DNA of 7,215 bases from an uncultured Collinsella sp. (GTDB taxonomy: Bacteria; Actinomycetota; Coriobacteriia; Coriobacteriales; Coriobacteriaceae), in assembly GCA_958407085.1 (NCBI GenBank), contig CATYHY010000069.1, positions 1 through 7,215 of the forward strand, given 5' to 3'. Made by a program: the position numbers and the translations under genes. Positions 1-5,728 of this stretch are shown piece after piece. The first letter of the stretch is position 1. Every line of letters starts with the position of its first letter. The notes beneath the pieces were generated by a model that saw only the letters and a program-made list of their open reading frames with translations, was not told where the DNA came from and did no database searches.

Positions 1-2
1 GC

Positions 3-782
3 GCGCATGTGCTGGTGAACCCCGGCATGCCGCTCATGACCTCGGAGGACATCGAGGCCACGGCGCGCGTGTACTACCTGGTGCCCGCGATTGCCAAGCA
101 CCTGTGCCTGGGCGATTCCGGCCGCGAGTTCCAGGACTGCATGGGTCAGACCGAGCTCTGTCACCTGCTGGAGCACGTGACGGTCGAGCTCATGAACGAG
201 ACCGGTCTTGCCGGCAGCATCTCGTGCGGCCGCACGCGCGTAAGCGAGCACGACGAGCGCGTCTTTGAGGTTGAGCTTTCGTGCCCCGACGACGCGCTGG
301 CCATCGGTGCGCTGTCTTCGGCCACCTTTATGATGGACTGGGCGTACCTGCACGCCGACCAGCCTGCCCCCGACGTGAAAGGCACGGTCGCGGGCCTGCG
401 CAACCTGGTGCTGGGCATGCGCGCCGAGGCCGAGGGCAAGGATCCTCACGAGGCCGTCGCCGCTGCGAACGGCGAAGATGCTGCCGAGGACGAGGGCGCT
501 GACGAGGGCGATGTGCCGGTCGACGCCGAGCCCGTTGTCGATGCGACCACCGAGCCCGTTCCCGCCGAGCCCCAAGGCGTCCCCAACTTTGACGACGAGC
601 CCCAGGTGGCGATTGATACCGAGGGCGCGGTTGCCGAGAACCACGAGGCCTCCGCTGCCGTCTTTGGCGGTGCGGCGACGGTTCCGGCAGGACCTGCGCA
701 TGAGGGCGGTCTGCCGCTCGTGGACGGCGCCGGCGAGGATCCGGGTGCCACGGTGGCCATGCCGGCTATGCCTCAGGAGTAG
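3..782 (+). CDS. Stand-alone cyanophycin-synthetase N-terminal-domain-like protein (5' partial)
   Basis: The reading frame is open to the left edge of the window (codons GCG CAT precede the first GTG at 9), so the true start probably lies upstream. Residues 25-115, counted from the GTG at 9, resemble the N-terminal domain of cyanophycin synthetase (CphA): a short LCLGDSG-type segment, then HLLEHVTVELMNETG (about 52-66, with the H-x-x-E-H core) and GRTR (74-77) leading into a beta-strand-like VFEVELS. In CphA this domain precedes an ATP-grasp and a Mur-ligase-like domain. Neither follows here. Instead residues about 140-257 form an acidic Ala/Glu/Asp/Pro-rich tail that is probably disordered. 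No signal peptide or membrane helix is visible in the part seen. Cyanophycin synthesis is therefore not implied; the protein may bind a peptide or act in a related ligase system encoded elsewhere. The domain match is from memory of the family pattern; function is unknown. Confidence 0.72.
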   Translation, partial: AHVLVNPGMPLMTSEDIEATARVYYLVPAIAKHLCLGDSGREFQDCMGQTELCHLLEHVTVELMNETGLAGSISCGRTRVSEHDERVFEVELSCPDDALAIGALSSATFMMDWAYLHADQPAPDVKGTVAGLRNLVLGMRAEAEGKDPHEAVAAANGEDAAEDEGADEGDVPVDAEPVVDATTEPVPAEPQGVPNFDDEPQVAIDTEGAVAENHEASAAVFGGAATVPAGPAHEGGLPLVDGAGEDPGATVAMPAMPQE

Positions 783-861
783 GTCTACGCGTTTATCACC
801 ATCACGTACCTGCGCCTTTGCCGTACGCAGATGAGCGGAGCGGCAAGTGATGCGCTGCGGG

Positions 862-867
862 TATAAT
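862..867 (+). promoter_or_regulatory. Promoter -10 element (TATAAT) of the YtxH/PRC operon
   Basis: A perfect TATAAT lies in the 130-bp gap after the first gene, 51 bp before the first in-frame ATG with a ribosome binding site. Transcription would start near 874. The -35 region, about 839-844 (AGCGGC) with a 17-bp spacer, is poor, so the promoter may depend on an activator or mainly on its strong -10. Its position also argues that the in-frame GTG at 847 is not the translation start. Confidence 0.6.
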
Positions 868-903
868 GGACAGCATTCAAACGGTGGGCACCGACGTGCC
901 CGC

Positions 904-911
904 AGGAGAGG
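904..911 (+). promoter_or_regulatory. Ribosome binding site deciding the YtxH start
   Basis: AGGAGAGG precedes two in-frame ATGs. GAGG at 908-911 sits 7 nt from the ATG at 919, while AGGAG at 904-908 sits 4 nt from the ATG at 913. The ATG at 919 is preferred because it gives better spacing and a typical MGKxF-type YtxH N-terminus, but 913, adding Met-Ile, cannot be excluded. Confidence 0.7.
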
Positions 912-918
912 AATGATC

Positions 919-1308
919 ATGGGTAAGACTTTCAGCTTTGTCTCCGGCGCACTTTTTGGTGCCGCTGCCGGCGCTATTGTCGGCGTTGCTCTGGCCCCGC
1001 GCTCGGGCGCCGAGACCCGCGCCATGGCTGCCGATATCGCCAACGACGCCTGGGACAATATGCGCGACACCTACGAGCACAGCGCCGAGGAGGCCCGTGC
1101 TGCGGTGAATGACTTTGGCCCGATGGTCGACGCCAAGACCGACGACCTGCGCGCCAAGGTCGACCTTGCCCGCGAGCGCATGGACCAGCTTCGCGAGCAG
1201 CTCAACGACGCCATCTCGGGCGGCAACGTGACGCCCGCTGCCGACGTCGTGGTCGAGAACGTCACCGAGGCCGGCACCGAGGCCACGGAGCCCTCGACCG
1301 AGGCATAA
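919..1308 (+). CDS. YtxH domain-containing small membrane-anchored protein
   Basis: This 129-residue protein starts with a Gly/Ala-rich hydrophobic segment (about 5-27: FVSGALFGAAAGAIVGVALA) ended by APRSGAETR. That is the signature arrangement of YtxH-family proteins, a membrane helix followed by APxSGxETR. Residues about 34-100 are charged and predicted helical, with heptad-like spacing compatible with a coiled coil. The last 30 residues are an acidic Ala/Val/Glu/Thr tail. YtxH proteins are widespread, often stress-associated in Firmicutes, and of unclear biochemical role; nothing here specifies one. Its stop codon overlaps the start of the PRC-barrel gene by one base (TAATG), so the two are co-transcribed and probably translationally coupled. 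The start was chosen by the ribosome binding site downstream of the TATAAT element; an in-frame GTG at 847 lies upstream of that element and is rejected. Confidence 0.85.
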   Translation: MGKTFSFVSGALFGAAAGAIVGVALAPRSGAETRAMAADIANDAWDNMRDTYEHSAEEARAAVNDFGPMVDAKTDDLRAKVDLARERMDQLREQLNDAISGGNVTPAADVVVENVTEAGTEATEPSTEA

Positions 1309-2063
1309 TGCGCGCAGGGGATTTTGTCGGCGTCAAGGTTTATCGTAAGCCTGCCGAAGACAAGCGCACCAAAAAGGACGGCACGCCGCGCAGCCCCAAA
1401 AAGCTCGGCAAGATTCACTTTCCCGTCTTTACCCCGGGCGGCACGCGCGTGGTGGGCTTTATGGTCCGCCAGTCCGATATCGCGGGTATGATCGAGCGCC
1501 CCGACCGGTTTGTGGCGCTCGATGCCATCGGCGTCTATGAGGGCGCTGTCGCGGTCGACGACGTCAAGGGCACCTACGATGCCGCCGCGGCCAAGCGCCT
1601 CGATATCAACCTGGATGATTGCATTATCTGGGTTGGCATGGACGTGCGCACGGAATCGGGCGATGTCGTGGGCTACTGCTCGGACGTTGAGTTCAAGCCG
1701 CGCTCGGGTATTGTGCAGACGTTCTATGTGACCGCCGGTGCCGCTTCGAGCGTGCTGGTGGGCGACACGCAGATGCCGCCGACGATGCTGCGCGGCTATG
1801 CGGACGGCGCGATGATCGTTTCGGACGAGGTCAAGGCGCTCGGGTATTCGGGCGGCGCGGCCGCCAAGGCTGCCGAGGCCAGTGTCGTGGTGGGCGATAA
1901 GGTCAAGAAGGGCGCCAAGGTGCTCGATGACAAGGGATCGGTCGCCGTGGACAAGGGCAGCCGCGCACTGGGCAAGCAGCTCGGCAAGACGCGCGGTATG
2001 TTCAAGGCCTTTAAGGACGAATATCAAAAGGCGAGCGGGGGCTCGTCAAAAGCTACAAAATAG
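1308..2063 (+). CDS. Double PRC-barrel domain protein
   Basis: This 251-residue protein has no signal peptide or membrane helix. Two PRC-barrel-like beta-rich units can be seen. The first is about 33-85, around GKIHFPVFTPGGTRVVGFMV. The second is about 106-172, around WVGMDVRTESGDVVGYCSDVEF followed by a TFYVTAGAASSVLVG strand pair. PRC-barrels are small cytosolic beta-barrels found in RimM, in photosynthetic reaction-centre H subunits and as stand-alone adaptor or sensor modules. The N-terminus (10-35) and the tail from about 185 are Lys-rich; the tail alternates small and basic residues and ends in GSSKATK, so it may contact membrane or nucleic acid. The ATG overlaps the YtxH stop (TAATG) with GAGG at 1300-1303 four bases upstream, which supports translational coupling. 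A role with the YtxH protein at the membrane is inferred from the operon only; the exact function is unknown. Confidence 0.82.
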   Translation: MRAGDFVGVKVYRKPAEDKRTKKDGTPRSPKKLGKIHFPVFTPGGTRVVGFMVRQSDIAGMIERPDRFVALDAIGVYEGAVAVDDVKGTYDAAAAKRLDINLDDCIIWVGMDVRTESGDVVGYCSDVEFKPRSGIVQTFYVTAGAASSVLVGDTQMPPTMLRGYADGAMIVSDEVKALGYSGGAAAKAAEASVVVGDKVKKGAKVLDDKGSVAVDKGSRALGKQLGKTRGMFKAFKDEYQKASGGSSKATK

Positions 2064-2084
2064 CGACGTACCAAATGATGGGAG

Positions 2085-2120
2085 GCAAGCCGGAGACCTG
2101 TTGCTCCGGCTTGCTGTGTT
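2085..2120 (+). terminator. Probable hairpin terminator or attenuator after the PRC-barrel gene
   Basis: A perfect 11-bp stem (GCAAGCCGGAG at 2085-2095 with CTCCGGCTTGC at 2104-2114) encloses an 8-nt loop and is followed by TGTGTTTAT. The stem is strong but the U-tract is weak and interrupted, so termination may be partial. The next ATG is only 22 nt beyond the stem and no good promoter lies between, which fits read-through into the following gene. Confidence 0.65.
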
Positions 2121-2135
2121 TATGGGGGAGGGCAC

Positions 2136-3542
2136 ATGCGCCAAAACGGATCCAACTTAAACGGGCGTTCGGGCGCGCGTCCGACGGCGCGCCGCGATCT
2201 GGGGCAGCTGCCCAGCGGTCAGCGCAAGCGTCACCGTAAGCCCGGCGCGATGTATCTCAACCATAGCCGCGGCTTTAGCGACCGCAGCGCTCGCATCGGC
2301 AACGGCCGTACGCCCCGTCGTTCGTCTCGCCTGCCCTATGCGCTCATCGCCGTGGGTTGCGCACTCGTGCTGTTTATCGCTGCCGTCGTGGGCTACGTCA
2401 ACCGCAGCGTGGACGTGGAGCTCAACGGCCAGAAGACCGCAGTGCGCGTCGGCTCTACGCTACAAAACCTCATCGACGACCAGGAGTTGACTGACACCTA
2501 CGACGCAGGCGACCTGCTAGCCGTCGATGACAGCGTGCTCAAGCGCCATGGGGGCGAAAAGCTGTCGGTGAAGGTCGACGGCAAGCGCGTGAAGCAGGGC
2601 AAATGGGATAGCCGCGAACTTGAGGGTGGCGAGAAGGTGACGGTCAAGGATGGCCGTAACACCTACGAGAAGCACGAGGTTCAGGCTACGGTTATCGAGC
2701 CCAAGCTCAAGGTCGAGGGCACGGGCGCTATCGAGTATGTGCAGACATGGGGTGTCCAGGGCCGATCCGAGGTGTGGGTTGGTGAGCAGTCGGGCAAGAC
2801 GCAAGACCGCGGCGAGGTTGTGCCCGCCACCGATTGCGTTGTTGCGTGCGCCGGCGTGGCGCCCAAGGGCAACAAAAAGTACGTGGCGCTGACGTTTGAC
2901 GAGGGCCCGAGCGGCGCTACCAAGCAGATCTTGCAGGTGCTCAAGGAAAAGGGCGTCACCGCGACGTTCTTCCTTTCGGGCGATGCGGCCGAGGCCTCGC
3001 CTGCCACGGCCAAGGCGATTGTCGATGCCGGGTGCGAGATCGGATCCAACAGCTACAGCGACGATTCGCTCAAGGGCCAGGACCGTGAGGCGGTACGCGA
3101 GCAGATCGCGAAAGGCACCGATGCGATTAAGTCGGCGACCGGCGTGAAGACGATGCTGCTGCGTGCTCCCTACGCTGCCTTTGACGAGCAAAACTGGATT
3201 GATGCGATGGACCTGGTCTCCGCCGTGGTCTCGTGGAATATTGACTCGGGCGACTGGCTGCTCAACGGTGCCGACGAGCAGGTCTCGACGGTGCTCGATT
3301 CGGTGACGCCGGGCAATATCGTGCTGCTCACCGATAGAGACGAATGCGCCGAGCAGACGCTCGAGGCGCTGCCGCAGATTATCGACGGCCTCATTGCCGA
3401 CGGCTACAAGATCGTGACGCTCAGCGACCTGGTCAAGACGGACACGTCGCTGAGCAAAAAGCTCACTTCGCTGACGAAGGCCACCATGCCCAAGGACGCC
3501 GTGTTCCCCCAACTTGCCGAGGACAACGACACCACAGAGTAG
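2136..3542 (+). CDS. Membrane-anchored polysaccharide-deacetylase (NodB) fold protein, probably catalytically inactive
   Basis: The 468-residue protein starts at an ATG preceded by a purine-rich ribosome binding site (GGGGGAGGG, 2124-2132). Residues 1-66 are basic and low-complexity. One membrane helix spans about 67-87 (YALIAVGCALVLFIAAVVGY), giving a cytoplasm-in, envelope-out anchor. Residues about 91-175 are beta-rich and resemble DUF348/ubiquitin-like wall-associated modules (VDVELNGQKTAVRVGSTLQNL). Residues about 248-432 form a NodB homology domain. Motif 1 is TFDEGPS (253-259) where active enzymes have TFDDGPS. Motif 2 is IGSNSYSDD (302-310) where active enzymes have the H-(S/T)-x-x-x-H metal site (typically IGNHTYSH); both His are absent (N305, D309). 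Motif 3 is RAPYA (343-347). Motif 4 keeps D370 and D373-W374. Motif 5 is LLTD (397-400), so the catalytic His is Thr399. Family members remove N- or O-acetyl groups from peptidoglycan or chitin-like glycans; this one may instead only bind glycan. Confidence 0.85.
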   Translation: MRQNGSNLNGRSGARPTARRDLGQLPSGQRKRHRKPGAMYLNHSRGFSDRSARIGNGRTPRRSSRLPYALIAVGCALVLFIAAVVGYVNRSVDVELNGQKTAVRVGSTLQNLIDDQELTDTYDAGDLLAVDDSVLKRHGGEKLSVKVDGKRVKQGKWDSRELEGGEKVTVKDGRNTYEKHEVQATVIEPKLKVEGTGAIEYVQTWGVQGRSEVWVGEQSGKTQDRGEVVPATDCVVACAGVAPKGNKKYVALTFDEGPSGATKQILQVLKEKGVTATFFLSGDAAEASPATAKAIVDAGCEIGSNSYSDDSLKGQDREAVREQIAKGTDAIKSATGVKTMLLRAPYAAFDEQNWIDAMDLVSAVVSWNIDSGDWLLNGADEQVSTVLDSVTPGNIVLLTDRDECAEQTLEALPQIIDGLIADGYKIVTLSDLVKTDTSLSKKLTSLTKATMPKDAVFPQLAEDNDTTE

Positions 3543-3544
3543 TT

Positions 3545-3580
3545 ATTGGGTAGTCATTTAAGAACGTCCCCAATGACTAT
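3545..3580 (+). repeat. REP-like palindrome with AAGAACGTCCCC loop
   Basis: Directly after the deacetylase-like gene, TAGTCATT (3551-3558) is the inverse complement of AATGACTA (3572-3579) around a 13-nt loop containing AAGAACGTCCCC. A competing pair, ATTGGG (3545-3550) with CCCAAT (3569-3574), overlaps the right arm, so the two hairpins exclude each other. From memory, loops of the AAGAAC(C)GTCCCC kind flanked by GTCA/TGAC-type arms occur in dispersed repeats near IS200-like (RAYT) transposases in many bacteria. There is no U-tract, so it is a poor intrinsic terminator. No transposase is present in the window. Copy number cannot be judged from one window. Confidence 0.5.
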
Positions 3581-3654
3581 GTCACGGATGCGTCAGCGTT
3601 TGGTATGCCTGCAATGTGCAGCGCATAAATTCGATGCCGCAGGGCGATGCTGAT

Positions 3655-3662
3655 GCTATAGT
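3655..3662 (+). promoter_or_regulatory. Candidate extended -10 promoter of the Mg2+ transport operon
   Basis: TGCTATAGT (TG at 3655-3656 region, hexamer TATAGT at 3657-3662) matches an extended -10 element. The hexamer 17 bp upstream (ATGCCG, 3634-3639) is only a partial -35. GATGC occurs three times across this region (3633, 3646, 3652) and could be an operator or chance. Transcription would start near 3669, immediately before the folded leader, leaving an untranslated leader of about 205 nt. The rest of 3581-3654 shows nothing else recognisable. Confidence 0.45.
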
Positions 3663-3673
3663 TACTGCGGTTA

Positions 3674-3737
3674 ATGAGGGTCAAGAGAAAGGTTACAGGT
3701 GAAATCCAAACCTCGACCATACAGTCGATGACCCCAT
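3674..3737 (+). ncRNA. Candidate structured leader RNA (three-way junction) upstream of the MgtE-like gene
   Basis: Three mutually compatible helices can be drawn. P1 is ATG-(bulged A)-GGGTCA (3674-3683) with TGACCC-CAT (3729-3737). P2 is AGGTT (3690-3694) with AACCT (3709-3713) around a 14-nt loop. P3 is TCGAC (3713-3717) with GTCGA (3724-3728) around the 6-nt loop CATACA; P2 and P3 share T3713. P2 and P3 abut with no linker, and a purine-rich strand (AGAGAA, 3684-3689) joins P1 to P2. That is the look of a compact cis-regulatory RNA. It does not match the M-box (ykoK) Mg2+ riboswitch or any other class I can recognise. The position, just after a putative promoter and before Mg2+ transport genes, suggests control of that operon. 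Existence of the fold is a hand prediction. Confidence 0.4.
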
Positions 3738-3819
3738 GCAGGTGCTTTCTGCGCGTGCACGGGGTGTGAGCGCCGAGCGGCGTGCCGCCCGCGCATGCGT
3801 ATACATATCTAAAAGTCCA

Positions 3820-3851
3820 CGGATTGCGTGCCGGCATGGTCACGCGGTCCG
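3820..3851 (+). promoter_or_regulatory. Hairpin just upstream of the MgtE-like gene's ribosome binding site
   Basis: CGGATTGCGTG (3820-3830) pairs with CACGCGGTCCG (3841-3851) over 11 bp including two G-U pairs, with a 10-nt loop. No U-tract follows, so it is not a normal terminator. It ends 13 nt before the GGGGAG ribosome binding site and may be the expression platform of the leader, or a stabilising 5' hairpin. Confidence 0.4.
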
Positions 3852-3864
3852 CAGGAATAATGAT

Positions 3865-3870
3865 GGGGAG
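3865..3870 (+). promoter_or_regulatory. Ribosome binding site selecting a TTG start
   Basis: GGGGAG lies 5 nt before the TTG at 3876. The nearby ATGs at 3860 and 3863 are in another frame, and the next in-frame ATG (3894) would cut into the first PRC-barrel strand. TTG at 3876 is therefore the best start. Confidence 0.72.
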
Positions 3871-3875
3871 CACCA

Positions 3876-5720
3876 TTGAATTATCTGAGTGAGATGCTCA
3901 AATTGCCGGTCTTGGACGTCGACGGCGAAAAGCTCGGCGTGGTCAACGATTTTGGTATTGCTACCGGCGAAGTTTTTCCGCACGTGACGTCGCTCGCGTT
4001 CCGCGGACCCGGCAAGACGCCGTTTATGATCAGCTGGCGCAAATGGGTCGACCGTATCGACGAGACGGGCGTGCACCTTAAGACGTCGGCCACCGAAATC
4101 CGTTTTTCGTACCTGCAGCCGACCGAACTCTTGCTTGCCCGCGACGTGCTCAACAAGCAGATCGTCGACACGCAGGGCATGAAAGTCGTGCGCGTAAACG
4201 ACATCAAGTTTTCCATGTCGGGCGAAAATCAGCTGCGCCTGCTGGGCGCCGAAGTGGGCGCCCGCGGTCTGCTACGCGCGATCAGCCCCGCACTCGAGCA
4301 TATCGTCGAAGGCTTTATGAAGCACCTGGGCAAGCCGCTCAGTGAGGACATCATCGCTTGGTCCTACATGGACCTGCTCGACCGCTCGACCAAGAACATT
4401 CAACTCTCGGTGTCGCATAAGACGCTCGGCGAGCTGCACCCTGCCGACATCGCCGACATTATCGAGCAGCTCGACCCGCGCCTGCGTGCGCAGGTGTTTG
4501 CACAGCTCGATACTGCCCAGGCCGCCGAGGCCATCTCGGAGTTCGACGACGACGAGCTTATGACCGAGATGCTCGAGGGCCTGTCCGACACGGACGCATC
4601 GTCGATGCTGGCCATGATGGACCCGGACGATGCAGCCGACCTGATCGACGAGCTCGATTACGAGAAGGCCGAGAAGCTCCTGCGCCTGATGGGCGTCAAG
4701 GAGGAGAAGGCGATTCGTAACCTGCTGGGGTATGAGGACAATACCGCCGGCCGCATCATGACCTCGGAGTTTGTCTCCCTGCCCGCTACGGCAACGGTCG
4801 GTGACGCCATCGAGGCGATTCGCGAGCTCGACGAGGACTTCGAGAGCGTCTACTACGTCTATACCGAGGATCCGAGCGGCATGCTGACCGGCGTGCTTTC
4901 GCTGCGCACGCTGATCGTAGCCGACCGCGACGCCACGCTGGGTCAGCTGGCCTATCGCGACCTGGTCTATGTGTCGCCCGACGAGGACCAGGAAGACGTG
5001 ACGGACGAGATGACCAAGTACGACCTGGTTGCCATCCCTGTCTGCGACGAGAACCGTCATATCCTGGGTATCGTAACCTTCGACGACGCCATGGATGTTA
5101 TCGCCGAGGAGCATCAGGAGGACCTGCAGATCGCCGGTGTCGGCTCGGGCGATAGCGCGTCGGACGACTCGACGAACGTGCTCAGCTGGTTTGTGCATCG
5201 CCAGTACTGGGTTGTCGTGTGGGGCATTGCCTCGTGCATTATGGCGACCGTGTTGGGAACGGCACTCGGCTCCGCGCATCTGGTGGTGTTCCCCATGTGC
5301 GCCATGCCGCTCGTGCTGCTGGCGGCCTCGCGCATGGTGTCGTTCGTCAAGAACTACTTCTTGGAGTATGACGGTCACGACGACGAGCCCAAGCCGTATC
5401 TGGGGTTCTTCTTCCAGAGCACGGGCATGGGCCTGATTCTGTCACTCGTGACCTACCTGTGCGCCCAGCTGGTGCGCACCGCCGCGTTCCCCGATGCGCC
5501 CATGTTTGAGGAGCAACTCTTTACCGGGTGCTTTAATATCGCTGCCATCATTTGCCTGGTCGGCAACATGAGCGCCGTGATTTACTTGATGGTGCTGTTC
5601 TGGCGTGACGAGCATGACCTCAACACGTCGGGCACCGCCATGAACGTTATTGCCGTCATGATCTCGTGCGTAGCGTACTGCGCCGCTGCGGTGCTGCTCA
5701 CCATGTCGGTCATTGGTTAG
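3876..5720 (+). CDS. PRC-barrel / MgtE_N / CBS-pair membrane protein (divergent MgtE-like Mg2+ sensor or transporter)
   Basis: The 614-residue protein begins at TTG. Domains in order: PRC-barrel 1 (about 4-80); PRC-barrel 2 (about 87-135, LLARDVLNKQIVDTQGMKVVRVND); MgtE intracellular N-domain (about 183-288, LGELHPADIADIIEQLDP and repeated acidic D/E-rich helices); CBS pair (about 290-412, opening with TAGRIMTSEF and including VAIPVCDENRHILGIVTFDD); then five probable membrane helices at about 443-464, 467-487, 509-533, 552-575 and 588-612. In MgtE channels the N and CBS domains bind cytosolic Mg2+ and close the pore; the acidic residues for that role are abundant here. The membrane domain is unusual: the conserved GGNAGSQ-type motif of canonical MgtE is absent, and where the last helix normally carries the Mg2+-selectivity Asp the sequence reads SGTAMNVIAVM with no Asp. 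It may therefore sense Mg2+ for the partner transporter rather than conduct it. Eight bases separate its stop from the NRMT start. Confidence 0.83.
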   Translation: MNYLSEMLKLPVLDVDGEKLGVVNDFGIATGEVFPHVTSLAFRGPGKTPFMISWRKWVDRIDETGVHLKTSATEIRFSYLQPTELLLARDVLNKQIVDTQGMKVVRVNDIKFSMSGENQLRLLGAEVGARGLLRAISPALEHIVEGFMKHLGKPLSEDIIAWSYMDLLDRSTKNIQLSVSHKTLGELHPADIADIIEQLDPRLRAQVFAQLDTAQAAEAISEFDDDELMTEMLEGLSDTDASSMLAMMDPDDAADLIDELDYEKAEKLLRLMGVKEEKAIRNLLGYEDNTAGRIMTSEFVSLPATATVGDAIEAIRELDEDFESVYYVYTEDPSGMLTGVLSLRTLIVADRDATLGQLAYRDLVYVSPDEDQEDVTDEMTKYDLVAIPVCDENRHILGIVTFDDAMDVIAEEHQEDLQIAGVGSGDSASDDSTNVLSWFVHRQYWVVVWGIASCIMATVLGTALGSAHLVVFPMCAMPLVLLAASRMVSFVKNYFLEYDGHDDEPKPYLGFFFQSTGMGLILSLVTYLCAQLVRTAAFPDAPMFEEQLFTGCFNIAAIICLVGNMSAVIYLMVLFWRDEHDLNTSGTAMNVIAVMISCVAYCAAAVLLTMSVIG

Positions 5721-5724
5721 GTGG
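5719..5724 (+). promoter_or_regulatory. Ribosome binding site selecting the GTG start of the NRMT gene
   Basis: AGGTGG overlaps the upstream stop codon and lies 4 nt before GTG at 5729. An in-frame start 63 bases earlier (5666) would sit inside the end of the MgtE-like gene and add an unrelated 21-residue extension, so 5729 is preferred. Confidence 0.7.
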
Positions 5725-5728
5725 TCGC

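Noticed and set aside
801..830. Inverted repeats (CGTAC/GTACG, CTGCG/CGCAG) after the first gene as a terminator
   Set aside because: Stems are only 5 bp, mutually overlapping, and no T-run follows.
847..918. Upstream GTG start extending the YtxH protein by 24 residues
   Set aside because: It lies upstream of the TATAAT element, has no ribosome binding site and adds an Arg/Gly-rich stretch unlike YtxH proteins.
1071..2027. Long minus-strand open frame (318 codons) opposite the PRC-barrel gene, with similar ones at 2517-3512, 4272-5378 and 5717-6295
   Set aside because: These lie antisense to well-supported genes, are His/Arg/Gly-rich in the manner of high-GC antisense frames, and show no recognisable domain.
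3674..3760. M-box (ykoK) Mg2+ riboswitch or cobalamin riboswitch
   Set aside because: Only short fragments are similar (GGGTCAAGAGAAA and GGTGAAATCC). The conserved M-box GGTGAGGCTCC and AGTGCTAAAGCTC blocks and the rest of the cobalamin core are absent.
3577..3876. Minus-strand open frame of 99 codons in the intergenic region
   Set aside because: No ribosome binding site or recognisable protein features; it overlaps the candidate promoter and folded leader of the + strand operon.
5666..5728. Earlier in-frame start for the NRMT gene
   Set aside because: It lies within the 3' end of the MgtE-like gene without a good ribosome binding site; GTG at 5729 has AGGTGG at proper spacing and the natural NRAMP N-terminus.
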